64,000 nucleotides of DNA from the NCBI RefSeq assembly GCF_001548675.1, contig NZ_CP010834.1, forward strand, positions 1,523,501 to 1,587,500, written 5' to 3'. Each line of letters opens with the position of its first letter. The first letter of the stretch is position 1. Under the pieces are notes generated by a model. It was not told the origin of the DNA and searched no databases. It saw only the letters and a list, made by a program, of their open reading frames with translations. A program made the position numbers and the translations under genes. Origin of the DNA: Methanobrevibacter sp. YE315 (GTDB lineage: Archaea > Methanobacteriota > Methanobacteria > Methanobacteriales > Methanobacteriaceae). This document shows, piece after piece, positions 17,558-26,501 of this stretch.

Positions 17558-18322
17558 ATGTCAAAACCTGTCGTTGCAATAACAAGGCCGAAGGATAGGG
17601 CTCGAAAGGCTTGTGAAATTGTAGAAAAATTGGGAGGAATACCTGTTTTGGCACCAACACTTGATTTGGAGCCTGTAAACAGCGAATCCTTAAAAGAGTT
17701 AGTCAAAAGAAAAGATGAACTTGACTGGATTATATTCACATCCCCAACAACCATAGTTTCACTGAACAAGTTCTATCCTGATTTTCTAAAAAGCCTGGAT
17801 TGCAAATTGGCTGTTATCGGAAACAAAACAGGAAAGCTTGCTGAAAAAAACGGCCTGACCGTTGATTTGATGCCTGAGGATTTCACAGCCGAGGGCCTTA
17901 TTGAAGAGTTCAAAAAAAGGAAAATCACTAATCAGGTAATCGGAATTCCAAGAACCGCTTCCGCAAGACCTGTCCTTCCGGAAGAACTTGAAAAGCTTGG
18001 AAATGAGGTCATCCTGGCTGAAGCATACAAATCCCTGTTCCCGATGGATGATGATGCAGTAAAGGATTTGATTTCCAAAATCGAAAATAAAAAAATCGAT
18101 GCAATCACATTCACAAGCCCTTTAACTGTTGAAAACTTTTTCGAAATCGTTGACGACAAAGAAAAGATAGCCAAACTGCTTTCAGAAAACCTATTGACAG
18201 TCTGCATAGGTCCGATTACTGCAAGAGCTTTGGAAAAATATGACATTGACCACATTTACCCAGATACTTATACTGTTCCGGACATGATGGAACTATTATT
18301 TGAAACTTTAAAATCAAAGTAG
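17558..18322 (+). CDS. hemD: Uroporphyrinogen-III synthase
   Basis: HemD closes and inverts the D ring of hydroxymethylbilane, giving uroporphyrinogen III, the precursor of F430, corrinoids and siroheme. This 254-residue protein has the two-domain layout with VAITRPKDRARKA at the start, IIFTSPTTI (~residues 65-73), GIPRTASARPVLPEEL and ITFTSPLTVENFFE (~residue 187). Low sequence conservation is normal for the family, but the motif pattern is convincing. It is followed by srp19 and the RecJ-like gene in one direction with short spacing. Confidence 0.88.
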   Translation: MSKPVVAITRPKDRARKACEIVEKLGGIPVLAPTLDLEPVNSESLKELVKRKDELDWIIFTSPTTIVSLNKFYPDFLKSLDCKLAVIGNKTGKLAEKNGLTVDLMPEDFTAEGLIEEFKKRKITNQVIGIPRTASARPVLPEELEKLGNEVILAEAYKSLFPMDDDAVKDLISKIENKKIDAITFTSPLTVENFFEIVDDKEKIAKLLSENLLTVCIGPITARALEKYDIDHIYPDTYTVPDMMELLFETLKSK

Positions 18323-18331
18323 GTGTTAGAT

Positions 18332-18601
18332 ATGATTACCATATGGCCACAATATTTAAACGAGAAGTTATCCTTAAGTGAAGGTCGTAAAATCTCAAAG
18401 GCAGATGCCGTGAAAGACCCCACCTTAAATGAAATTGAAAAAGCATTGAAAAGGCTTGGCCTTTCCTATAATATCGACAAAGAACGTGCATACCCTGGAA
18501 AATGGTATGAAAAATCAGGAAGAGTGCTTGTCGAATGGGAAGGAACAAAACTGGAATTAATAAGAGAAGTTAGTTCAAAAATTAAGGAAATAAGAAACTG
18601 A
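18332..18601 (+). CDS. srp19: Signal recognition particle 19 kDa protein
   Basis: This 89-residue basic protein starts MITIWPQYLNEKLSLSEGRK and contains GRKISKADAVKDPTLNEIE and PGKWYEKSGRVLVEWEG, the archaeal/eukaryotic SRP19 pattern. It binds helices 6 and 8 of SRP RNA and primes SRP54 binding. Start 18332 follows AGGTG with a good spacer; the in-frame GTG at 18323 is part of that site. The gene is sandwiched between hemD and the RecJ-like gene. Confidence 0.93.
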   Translation: MITIWPQYLNEKLSLSEGRKISKADAVKDPTLNEIEKALKRLGLSYNIDKERAYPGKWYEKSGRVLVEWEGTKLELIREVSSKIKEIRN

Positions 18602-18606
18602 TTAAT

Positions 18607-20013
18607 ATGCAAATACCACAATTGATGCACGAACAATACCTCCAGGCAAAAGAGATTATCGAAAACAGTGACGACATCAAGATTTACTCACATATCGACT
18701 GTGACGGTATCTGTTCAGGTGCAATACTATCAACCATACTAGACAGACAGAACAAAGAGCATGACATAGAATTCGTGAACCTGGATGTTCTGGACGATAT
18801 CGAGCTTGACCATGACCTGACAATATTTTCCGATTTGGGTTCAGGTCAAAACATTACCGGAAAAGCCAAAAAAGGCCAGAAGATAATTGTCCTAGACCAC
18901 CACCCTCCATTAAGGGATCTGGATTACAAGAATGACAAGGATTATACCTACCTGGAAATCAATCCGATGCACCACGGCATTGACGGATCATATTATGTCT
19001 GCGGCGGAGGATTATGCTATTTCCTTGCAAAGGAATTCGGATATACTGACTTGAGCTGGATTGGAGTTCTATCCGCAATTGGAGATATGCAGAATACAAA
19101 AACCGGACATTTCGAAGGCTTGAATAAAATCATCCAGCAGGATGCAATCGATGGAGGATATCTTGGAGTAATCAAAAGCGACATCAACATTTACGGAAGA
19201 AATACCCGACCGTTATTTGTTGCGCTTTCATACTTCAGCGATGTCAGATTGCCTATTACAAACAACACCACAGAAACCATGGCTATTTTAGAAGAGCTGG
19301 AAATTGATGAAAAACACAACAGGAAAACCTTGAATGAATTGACAATGGAAGAAAAGGCCAGACTTTACCAACGCCTTGTTGAAATGATTTCAAAAGTTGT
19401 TCCCGGAAGGTATGTCAGATACGTTCCCCAACTAATCATCGGCGATTCATATACTTTCCTAAAAGAAGATGAACACAGCTTTTTAAGGGACGGTTCAGAA
19501 TTTTCGACTGCAATGAATGCGTGCGGAAGAAACCATGAGGAAAAGATTGCAATGGAAGTCCTGAAAGGGGACAGATTCGAGTCCCTTGATGAACTTGAAG
19601 CTGTAAGCCTTGACCATAGGCGCAATTTAGCCCAAGCAATTGCCAAAGTGGCTGAAGGCGATGAAACCAACATTGTTGAGATGGACAATCTGCAGTACTT
19701 CGACGGTGATGGAATCAAACCTGAAATCGTTGGAACAATAACCGGAATGATTCTGGGCTATTGCGACTGGAAAAAACCTATCATAGGATTTACACAAACC
19801 GACAGCGACGGGATTAAGGTTTCGCTTAGATGTTCAAGATTGCTTTCCTATGACGGAATTCATTTCGGAAATATAATCCGTAAAATTGCCGGAGAAGTTG
19901 GAGGAACCGGCGGAGGGCACGCAATGGCTTGCGGAGCATACATACCAATTGATAAAAAATCAGATTTCCTTGAACGTTTTAACAATGAATTAGAAGGAAA
20001 AATAACAAATTAA
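18607..20013 (+). CDS. Archaeal RecJ-like DHH-family nuclease
   Basis: This 468-residue DHH/DHHA1 phosphoesterase has YSHIDCDGICSGAI (motif I), FSDLGSG (II), VLDHHPPLRD (III, DHH) and the C-terminal DHHA1 motif GGTGGGHAMACGA. Archaeal members are GINS-associated 5'-3' exonucleases in the replisome or related RecJ-like enzymes. All metal-binding aspartates and histidines are visible. It starts six bases after srp19 with a weak ribosome binding site, suggesting coupled translation. Confidence 0.9.
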   Translation: MQIPQLMHEQYLQAKEIIENSDDIKIYSHIDCDGICSGAILSTILDRQNKEHDIEFVNLDVLDDIELDHDLTIFSDLGSGQNITGKAKKGQKIIVLDHHPPLRDLDYKNDKDYTYLEINPMHHGIDGSYYVCGGGLCYFLAKEFGYTDLSWIGVLSAIGDMQNTKTGHFEGLNKIIQQDAIDGGYLGVIKSDINIYGRNTRPLFVALSYFSDVRLPITNNTTETMAILEELEIDEKHNRKTLNELTMEEKARLYQRLVEMISKVVPGRYVRYVPQLIIGDSYTFLKEDEHSFLRDGSEFSTAMNACGRNHEEKIAMEVLKGDRFESLDELEAVSLDHRRNLAQAIAKVAEGDETNIVEMDNLQYFDGDGIKPEIVGTITGMILGYCDWKKPIIGFTQTDSDGIKVSLRCSRLLSYDGIHFGNIIRKIAGEVGGTGGGHAMACGAYIPIDKKSDFLERFNNELEGKITN

Positions 20014-20069
20014 TATATATAATATAAAGATAAAATATAATAATAATCAATATACATTGAGGAATGAAT

Positions 20070-20876
20070 ATGATGAAGGCATTTAAAAAGAGAGGCGCAT
20101 TAACTCACTTTCAAATTTTGAGTGAAATATCAAAACAAGACCCTCACCTTAAACAAAAAGATTTGGCTAACAAACTAGGAATTACTATTCAAGCAGTATC
20201 CGAAAACATCAAAACACTAATCGAGTTGGGTTACATCACTTCAAAGGACGGCAGGTCCCCTTATAAAATCACTCAAGCAGGTATTGATAAAGTTAAAAAA
20301 GATGCTATAAGCTTAAGGAAATATTCAGATGCAGTTCTGGAAACAATGAACCATTATAAAACCATCTGGCCCGCAATTGCAAAAGAAGACCTCAAAAAAG
20401 ATGATGTCGTTGGTCTTTTTATGGAAGATGGTGTATTATACGCTCATAAAAAAGAGGAAAATGCAACAGGTATCGTTTTAGAGGATGCTGAAGCGGAAAT
20501 GGATGTCTCATTGACCAATCTTACCGGAATTATCGATATGAGCGTTGGCGAAGTTACAGTCATCAATGTTCCAACCATCAAAAACGGCGGATCCAAAGCA
20601 TGTGATTTGGAACTGATTAAAAATGTCTATGACAAAGGAACCAACAGCGGAGAAAAAATCGATAAGATTGCTGTAGCAGGTACAGTTTCACGTGCTGTAG
20701 TCAAAAAATTAGGCTTGCCGATAGATATCGAATACGCAGCGCCACAAGCAACAGCTAATGCGGCCCGTAAAGGATTGAATGTTCTTGCCATTTGCGTCGG
20801 TGATATGAGCAAAGCATTTACCCGCGAACTTGAAGCTGAAAAAATCAAATACAACATTATTGATGGTGGAAAATAA
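20070..20876 (+). CDS. Winged helix-turn-helix regulator with conserved C-terminal domain
   Basis: The protein has 268 residues. Residues ~5-75 form a winged helix (LTHFQILSEIS, LANKLGITIQAVSENIKTLI, YKITQAGIDKV). The rest is an alpha/beta domain (DVSLTNLTGIIDMSVGEVTV, AVAGTVSRAVVKKLG, AICVGDMSKAF) conserved in methanogens and of unknown ligand. GAGGAATGA upstream favours the ATG at 20070 over 20064. The gene ends exactly where the convergent DEAD helicase begins. DNA binding is clear; the regulated genes are not. Confidence 0.82.
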   Translation: MMKAFKKRGALTHFQILSEISKQDPHLKQKDLANKLGITIQAVSENIKTLIELGYITSKDGRSPYKITQAGIDKVKKDAISLRKYSDAVLETMNHYKTIWPAIAKEDLKKDDVVGLFMEDGVLYAHKKEENATGIVLEDAEAEMDVSLTNLTGIIDMSVGEVTVINVPTIKNGGSKACDLELIKNVYDKGTNSGEKIDKIAVAGTVSRAVVKKLGLPIDIEYAAPQATANAARKGLNVLAICVGDMSKAFTRELEAEKIKYNIIDGGK

Positions 20877-22160
20877 TTAATTTTCCCTTATCTTTTTTAA
20901 TAATCCCGCAGCTAATTCTTCAACACTAGAATCATTAGTTGCGCTGTTTTTTATTATTTCAACATAATTGTCCAAATCATCATTCTTTATGGACTTCTTG
21001 ACTTCCTCAATTATCAGTTTATTTTTAATGTCGTCTATTTGCCTAAGCGTGGGGACTTCCTTTTCAACAATATTTGTCTTGTCTGACTTCTGGATATTCT
21101 TAAATCTTGACATTTCGTCTGGAGCAACCAATGTAAACGCATAGCCTGTTTTTCCGGCACGTGCGGTTCTTCCTATCCTGTGGATATAGTCATCAAGGTT
21201 TTGTGGAACGTCATAGTTTACAACAAATCCCACATTATCAACATCAAGGCCCCGTGCTGCAACGTCTGTGGCAACCAGAATGTTTATGTTGCCGTTCCTG
21301 AACTTGTTCATCACCTTGTCCCTTGTCTTTTGGGTCATGTCCCCATGAAGGGCATCAACGGAATACTCCTCTTTTTTCAGGTGTTTTTTTACAAAATCAA
21401 CGCTTTTTTTAGTATTGCAGAATATTAATCCCAATTTAATGTCATATGCCTCAATCAATCGGGTCAGGTTTTCAAACTTATCCTTAGCATCACACCTATA
21501 TGAATATTGGGTGATTTTTGGAATATTCTGCTTTTTATTGGCTATCTTAATGAATTTGGGATTCTTCTGATATTTTTCAGCGATTTTTCTTATCTCTTTG
21601 GGTATGGTTGCTGAAAAAAGCAAGGTCTGTCTCTGGCGAGGAGTAGTTTCCAAAATCTCTTCAATATCCTCCCTAAAACCCATTTCAAGCATTTCATCCG
21701 CTTCATCCAGAACGACACTTTCAACACCAATCAAATCCAGGTTGCCTCTTTGAATATGGTCGATTACACGGCCGGGGGTTCCAACAACAATGTGAACTCC
21801 CTTTTTCAATACTCTTGTTTGCTTTCCGATTGGCTGGCCCCCATACACTGCCAATATCTTAAGTTTTTTAATATTTGCTCCAAGCTTTGTCATTTCATCA
21901 GCCACCTGCATGCACAATTCCCTTGTCGGACACAGGATAATGGCTTGGGGAGACTTGTCCGGAATAAAGATCTTTTCAAGCACAGGAACTGCAAAAGCTA
22001 TTGTTTTACCGGAACCGGTCTGTGCCTGTGCAGTTATATCAATGCCTTTTAAAGCCACAGGTATTGCCTTTTCCTGAATTGGGGTTGCCTTGTCAAATCC
22101 CATTTTGTCAATAGCTTTCCTGATATCATCTGAAATGTTCAAATCACTGAAATTCATCAT
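20877..22160 (-). CDS. DEAD-box ATP-dependent RNA helicase
   Basis: This 427-residue helicase has all motifs in order: Q motif (FDKATPIQEKAIP), AQTGSGKT (I), PTRELCMQ (Ia), TPGR, DEAD (II), SAT (III), FCNTKKSV (IV), ATDVAARGLDVD (V) and HRIGRTARAG (VI). A ~60-residue charged C-terminus ends the protein without an extra RNA-binding domain. It acts in RNA unwinding, ribosome assembly or decay. Two adjacent ATGs (22160, 22157) are possible starts. It overlaps no neighbour and converges with the regulator gene. Confidence 0.95.
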   Translation of the reverse strand: MMNFSDLNISDDIRKAIDKMGFDKATPIQEKAIPVALKGIDITAQAQTGSGKTIAFAVPVLEKIFIPDKSPQAIILCPTRELCMQVADEMTKLGANIKKLKILAVYGGQPIGKQTRVLKKGVHIVVGTPGRVIDHIQRGNLDLIGVESVVLDEADEMLEMGFREDIEEILETTPRQRQTLLFSATIPKEIRKIAEKYQKNPKFIKIANKKQNIPKITQYSYRCDAKDKFENLTRLIEAYDIKLGLIFCNTKKSVDFVKKHLKKEEYSVDALHGDMTQKTRDKVMNKFRNGNINILVATDVAARGLDVDNVGFVVNYDVPQNLDDYIHRIGRTARAGKTGYAFTLVAPDEMSRFKNIQKSDKTNIVEKEVPTLRQIDDIKNKLIIEEVKKSIKNDDLDNYVEIIKNSATNDSSVEELAAGLLKKIREN

Positions 22161-22192
22161 GTTAATATTTAAAAAACTAGATATTTAAAAAT

Positions 22193-23053
22193 TTACATCA
22201 GCGTGGATTGGACGGAATCCTGAGGAAAATCATGCAGATAATCGAAAATCTCATTGTGATTGTTTAAAATCCCATTTTCCTCGGTTCTCTTTTGAAAGAT
22301 TCTCATCAGCTTATCGTTGTTTGGAGACGAAATTGAATAGCTGTCACCATATCTCCGGATATATTCATCCTTCAAGCCTGGAAAACTTTCATCCAGCCTT
22401 TCATAAAAGTACTCGCGGTTGCCTTGCCTTAAAGTCATGCCCATTCCAAAACAGATTATTCCATAAACATTGGTCTCTATGCAATAGTCCAAGATCCTGC
22501 TGATGTTTTCCTCATCATCATTGATATGTGGAAGAATCGGGGAAAGCCAGACGACAGTTGGAATATCGGCCTCGTCAAACCTTTTTAGAACTTCAACCCT
22601 TCTTGATGTCGGACAGACATTGGGCTCCAGAATCCTGCACAGCCCATCATCGGCCGTTGTTATTGTCATCTGTACAACAACTTTCGATTTTTCATTTATT
22701 TTTTTAAGCAGGTCCAAATCCCTTAAAATCAAATCGGACTTTGTGATGCATGTAAATCCAAATCCGTATCTATAAATCAGCTCCAGGGATTTTCTTACAT
22801 ACTCCAAATTTTTTTCAAGCGGAACATACGGGTCTGTCATTGAACCTGTTCCTATCATGGATTTTGGGCGTTTTATGAGTTCCTTTTTAAGCAGCTCAAG
22901 GGCATTTTCCTTAACTTCAATGTCCTCAAAGCTATGGCCCATATTGTAGATGTCGCTTCTTGAATCGCAGTATATGCAACCATGAGTGCAACCCCTATAC
23001 AGATTCATTCCATTTTTAGCAGACAGCAGACTTTTAGATGTGACATAATGCAT
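22193..23053 (-). CDS. Radical SAM protein, SplB-like family
   Basis: This 286-residue protein has MHYVTSKSLLSAKNGMNLYR near its start, then CTHGCIYCDSRSD, a CxxxCxxC cluster for the [4Fe-4S]/SAM radical centre, and MIGTGSMTDPYVPLE. It belongs to the spore-photolyase-related radical SAM group (COG1533), common in archaea and without a settled function. The ATG at 23053 is chosen. An upstream TTG at 23098 would leave 14 bases to the divergent gene and has no ribosome binding site. It is divergent from the Cas4-like nuclease. Confidence 0.85.
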   Translation of the reverse strand: MHYVTSKSLLSAKNGMNLYRGCTHGCIYCDSRSDIYNMGHSFEDIEVKENALELLKKELIKRPKSMIGTGSMTDPYVPLEKNLEYVRKSLELIYRYGFGFTCITKSDLILRDLDLLKKINEKSKVVVQMTITTADDGLCRILEPNVCPTSRRVEVLKRFDEADIPTVVWLSPILPHINDDEENISRILDYCIETNVYGIICFGMGMTLRQGNREYFYERLDESFPGLKDEYIRRYGDSYSISSPNNDKLMRIFQKRTEENGILNNHNEIFDYLHDFPQDSVQSTLM

Positions 23054-23112
23054 AATTGGATATTGTATCTTTAAAGATAAGTAATTATAGTTTAACAAAC
23101 AAAGAATAGAAT

Positions 23113-23799
23113 ATGGAACAAAAAAATATAACCGGATTTGAAAAGGAATATGACATTAAACAGCACCCTTCAATAAAAGGTCTTCAAATAATTGAAGGGA
23201 AAAACAATTTCCCGATTAGCTGGCTGAACCAGCAAGGATATTGCGAGTACCAGCTATATCTCGAATACATGAAAGGCATTGAAACCGCGCCTACAGTGGC
23301 AATGACACATGGAAGCGAAATCCACCAGCAGCTGGAAGACATCTTCAAGCAGGATGCCACACCTGCAACATTTGAGGAAGCCGTTGAAGCGTCAAAGGAA
23401 AAGGCATCAATGTCTCGGGAATGCTTTGTAATATCTCCAAGTTACGGAATAAGAGGTTATATTGATGAAATCTGGATGAAACCTGATGAAATTGTAATAA
23501 TCGATGACAAGCCTGGAAGAACACCATACAATTCAACAATGAATCAGGTAAGAGCATACTGCCTTGCATACAAGGACATGACCGGCGATGAGCGAAAAAT
23601 CAAAGGTGCCTTAAGAGAAAGAGGAACTGAAAACCTGTTTTGGATTGAAATATTCACACCGGAAATAGAAAAGGAAATCAGATTCACAATAGAAAGAATG
23701 CAAGGGCTATTCGACGGGACAAAACCATTCATACCAACCAAAAATCCGAGAAAATGCAAATCATGCAGATTTAATGATGACTGTGAACATGCAAAGTAG
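23113..23799 (+). CDS. Cas4/RecB-like PD-(D/E)XK nuclease with Fe-S cluster
   Basis: The protein has 228 residues. MTHGSEIHQQLED supplies the helical His motif, GYIDEIW and VIIDDKPG form the D...DxK active site, and NQVRAYCLAY is the QxxxY motif. The C-terminal NPRKCKSCRFNDDCEHAK (C-x2-C-x5-C) with an N-terminal Cys in GYCEYQLYLEY forms the Cas4-type Fe-S cluster. These enzymes cut single-stranded DNA. No cas genes or CRISPR array lie in the window, so it is a solo Cas4, probably for repair. It ends 6 bases before an SNase-like gene. Confidence 0.88.
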   Translation: MEQKNITGFEKEYDIKQHPSIKGLQIIEGKNNFPISWLNQQGYCEYQLYLEYMKGIETAPTVAMTHGSEIHQQLEDIFKQDATPATFEEAVEASKEKASMSRECFVISPSYGIRGYIDEIWMKPDEIVIIDDKPGRTPYNSTMNQVRAYCLAYKDMTGDERKIKGALRERGTENLFWIEIFTPEIEKEIRFTIERMQGLFDGTKPFIPTKNPRKCKSCRFNDDCEHAK

Positions 23800-23805
23800 A
23801 TTAAA

Positions 23806-24270
23806 ATGAACAAAAAAACCATTTCAATAATACTGCTAATAGCTTTTATAATAACAAGCATACTGACAGTGGCAAATCTCTTTTTAGAAGATTCAAACAC
23901 ACAGGAAAACCAAACCGGAACATTGACAATCGACAACAGGACAGTCCACTATGAAAAGGCAGGAAAATGCCTAAGGGTAATCGACGGCAATACGATTGAG
24001 GTTTACGGCATCGGAAAGGTTCAGCTGACACAAGTCAACATAACAAACAGCGACCCCGGATTCAGCCAGGCAAAAAAATTCGTTGAAGACAAATGTCTTG
24101 GAAAAACAGTTTACCTGGACATCGACGACAAGCAGCCGCAAGACAAATATGGGCGCACAATAGCTATAGTATACACAGAAAACGCAGACATAAATAAGGA
24201 ACTAATAGCAAACAACCTGGCCAACATATCCTACTTTGAACCAAGCGAATTTAAAAAAGGAGAAGTTTAA
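23806..24270 (+). CDS. Membrane-anchored SNase-like (thermonuclease fold) protein, probably inactive
   Basis: The protein has 154 residues. An N-terminal membrane segment (residues ~5-27) is followed by an OB-fold of the staphylococcal nuclease type: CLRVIDGNTIEVYGIGKVQL and DKYGRTIAIVY. Only the last catalytic Arg (YGR) is kept. The calcium aspartate of IDGDT is Asn, the Arg of the usual VRL strand is Gln, and the GIDTPE segment reads QVNITNS. It is probably not a nuclease. It faces outside the cell and follows the Cas4-like gene closely. Confidence 0.75.
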   Translation: MNKKTISIILLIAFIITSILTVANLFLEDSNTQENQTGTLTIDNRTVHYEKAGKCLRVIDGNTIEVYGIGKVQLTQVNITNSDPGFSQAKKFVEDKCLGKTVYLDIDDKQPQDKYGRTIAIVYTENADINKELIANNLANISYFEPSEFKKGEV

Positions 24271-24909
24271 TCAGACAACTCTATTCAAACCCAAATAGAT
24301 TTTGTTTTTCTTATATACTTTTTCAAGTATCTCATTCCATTCGTCAACACTTATATGGCCCTTATTTGGAATTAGGTTATCAAGTGAAGATTCGTTTAAA
24401 TTTAAAATATCCGCCAAGACAAATGACAGCGCCCTGCCTGTCAAAGGCAGATCATAAGGGTCATAGCCGGTAACCGCCAGAACCCAAACATTATCTTTTG
24501 AAGAACTGCTATACTCTTTTTTAAGTGAATCGAACCAGCATGCAATCCTATTTCCTTCACATCCGATGCCCTCGCCGATGGAGATGTAATAGTCCTCACC
24601 GGAAAAATCAGTATTTTCTAAAGCATCTTTAATCTTATCATTAAGTTCGCTAGAGCCTATTTCCAATTCGAATTCATTATTGGTTATATAATCAGATACA
24701 AAATTCTCAATCTCTTTTTTGTTTTTGAAATAACCGACAGGCTCCAATCTATCAGGATCCCTATCGCATAAATCGTAGATTAAATCCTCGTCCACATCAA
24801 CTATCTCATAGCCTTCCAGCTTATGTGACTTATATTCCTTAAAATCTATGCAATAGTTTTCCAAATCCTCTTTGTTTAAATACCAAAGCACTTGAACTTT
24901 CTTAATCAT
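24271..24909 (-). CDS. Conserved-looking hypothetical protein, acidic
   Basis: This 212-residue soluble protein is rich in Asp/Glu and aromatic residues (YEIVDVDEDLIYDLCDRDPD, DNVWVLAVTGYDPYDLPLTG). I do not recognise the family. There is no membrane segment or signal. A possible beta-rich N-terminal half includes QVLWYLNKEDLENY; the C-terminal half carries SVDEWNEILEKVYK. An ATG at 24909 is preferred over the upstream TTG at 24918. It converges exactly on the SNase-like gene and lies 27 bases after the RDD gene, possibly in the hypE operon. Confidence 0.7.
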   Translation of the reverse strand: MIKKVQVLWYLNKEDLENYCIDFKEYKSHKLEGYEIVDVDEDLIYDLCDRDPDRLEPVGYFKNKKEIENFVSDYITNNEFELEIGSSELNDKIKDALENTDFSGEDYYISIGEGIGCEGNRIACWFDSLKKEYSSSSKDNVWVLAVTGYDPYDLPLTGRALSFVLADILNLNESSLDNLIPNKGHISVDEWNEILEKVYKKNKIYLGLNRVV

Positions 24910-24936
24910 CTTAATCAAAAAATGTTAATTGTGAGC

Positions 24937-25341
24937 TTATCTAAGCTCATCAATAACAACAGTTTTAGTAATAGTGTTTAATAATCTGTCAGTATTCAAT
25001 ATTTTACCAATTGCCCAGTCAAAAATAATTGGGAACCAATATATCTTTGTAATATTACGCACAATAGCTTGAGGCCATGAAATCCAAGCTCCGTTTCTGG
25101 ATCTAACCTGCAGATACATTATAGATTTACCAACGGTAGCGCCATAGATTTTTTCACACATGACAAAGTACACGAATATTAAAATTGGGACAACATAGGT
25201 GAATACCTGGAATATTGTGAAAGCATAACTAGACAATGCAAAATTCAATAAAAATGATATTATCCACATTACTGCTGAAACAACAAAGAAATCCATTACA
25301 TACGCAATAACTCTTCTTGTAAATATACTTACCACTTTCAT
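24937..25341 (-). CDS. RDD family membrane protein
   Basis: This protein of about 134 residues has RRVIAYVMDFFVVSAVMWII (RDD-type R...D pattern) at its start, three predicted membrane segments, and GATVGKSIMYLQVRSRNG between TM2 and TM3, as in RDD proteins. Function of the family is poorly defined; some act in ion transport. It starts four bases after the hypE stop. GGGTG lies very close to the ATG at 25341, so the GTG two codons later is an alternative start. Confidence 0.85.
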   Translation of the reverse strand: MKVVSIFTRRVIAYVMDFFVVSAVMWIISFLLNFALSSYAFTIFQVFTYVVPILIFVYFVMCEKIYGATVGKSIMYLQVRSRNGAWISWPQAIVRNITKIYWFPIIFDWAIGKILNTDRLLNTITKTVVIDELR

Positions 25342-25345
25342 CACC

Positions 25346-26365
25346 CTAACAAACTCTAGGAACAGGATCGGCAATAGGTGCTTCTAAAATTCTTTCACCA
25401 CCTATTGGAGTGTTAACAACAACATAATCTCCTTCAACAACTTCACCAATAATAGCCGCATTTTCACCATATTTTTCGCCTTTAATTGCTTCAAGGATTT
25501 CCTCAGCCTTATCGGCTTTAACTCCCATAACAACCTTACCTTCATTAGCTACTTCAAATGGATCAATACCTAACATTTCAGATACAGCATGAACTTCCTC
25601 TCGAATCGGAATCGCATCCTGTTCAAGCACAACCCCTACACCTGCTTTGGATGCCATTTCATTAATGGCGTTTGCAAAACCGCCTCGTGTAGGATCTTTC
25701 ATGGCTGTAACTCCGCCAATTTCCAAAGCTCTTTTGATTATATTCCACATAGGAGCAACATCTGATTTCAAATCGGTTTCAAAACCAAATCCTTCCCTAA
25801 ATGACATCAGACTCATTCCATGGTCTCCAAGGCTACCGGTGATAATAATCTTATCACCCACTTCAAGACCGGAATCACGAACCACTTCGCCTTTTTTAGC
25901 TATTCCTATACCTGTTGTGACCATGACAATGCCTTCAAGCTTATCCTGAGGCATTACTTTGGTGTCTCCGGTAATTACCGCAACTCCCACTTCTTCGCAA
26001 GCTTCATTTAAGGATTTCATGATTTTATCCAAATCTTCAATCGGAAATCCTTCCTGCATGATAATTGCATTTGAGATAGCTAAAGGCTGAGCACCCATTA
26101 CGGAAACGTCATTAATTGTTCCCGCTGCTGAAATTCTACCAATATCTCCACCTGGGAAAAACAATGGATCTATTGTGTGACCATCAGTTGTAAAAATAAT
26201 TTCATAATCCCCTAAAGGGATTGATGCTCCATCATCCAAGTCATCTAAGCTAATACCTCCATTCACACTTTTTTTAGTAATATTATCTAAAACTGTGCTA
26301 GCAATAAGGTTAGCCATGACTTCTCCGCCAGCTCCATGATTCATATTAATTTTATCTTCTGACAT
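25346..26365 (-). CDS. hypE: Hydrogenase maturation protein HypE
   Basis: HypE dehydrates the carbamoyl group on its C-terminal cysteine to the cyano ligand of [NiFe]-hydrogenases, essential in a hydrogenotrophic methanogen. The 339-residue protein shows MNHGAGGEVM, TTDGHTIDPLFFPGGDIG, AAGTINDVSVMGAQP, TGDTKVM and DPTRGGFANAINEM. It ends PVPRVC, the PR(I/V)C tail with the modified cysteine. AGGAGAT upstream fixes the start at 26365 rather than 26416. It is probably co-transcribed with the RDD gene. Confidence 0.96.
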   Translation of the reverse strand: MSEDKINMNHGAGGEVMANLIASTVLDNITKKSVNGGISLDDLDDGASIPLGDYEIIFTTDGHTIDPLFFPGGDIGRISAAGTINDVSVMGAQPLAISNAIIMQEGFPIEDLDKIMKSLNEACEEVGVAVITGDTKVMPQDKLEGIVMVTTGIGIAKKGEVVRDSGLEVGDKIIITGSLGDHGMSLMSFREGFGFETDLKSDVAPMWNIIKRALEIGGVTAMKDPTRGGFANAINEMASKAGVGVVLEQDAIPIREEVHAVSEMLGIDPFEVANEGKVVMGVKADKAEEILEAIKGEKYGENAAIIGEVVEGDYVVVNTPIGGERILEAPIADPVPRVC

Positions 26366-26463
26366 TTTATCTCCTAATTTCAATAATATATAACAAGATA
26401 ATTTATGTAATAACAAGTATTTAATAATAATGAAAAAAGTGATAAAAAGTGTTTAAAAAAATA

Positions 26464-26501
26464 GATAAAAAAAGAGAATTTAAAGAAAAATTCTTTAAAT
26501 T
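26464..26501 (-). terminator. Hairpin terminator of rps8e
   Basis: AATTTAAAGAA (26477-26487) pairs with TTCTTTAAATT (26491-26501), followed on the minus strand by CTCTTTTTTT. It overlaps the last codons of rps8e. Confidence 0.65.

Noticed and set aside
23113-23799. CRISPR locus next to a Cas4-like gene
   Set aside because: No direct-repeat array, cas1 or cas2 was seen anywhere in the window.
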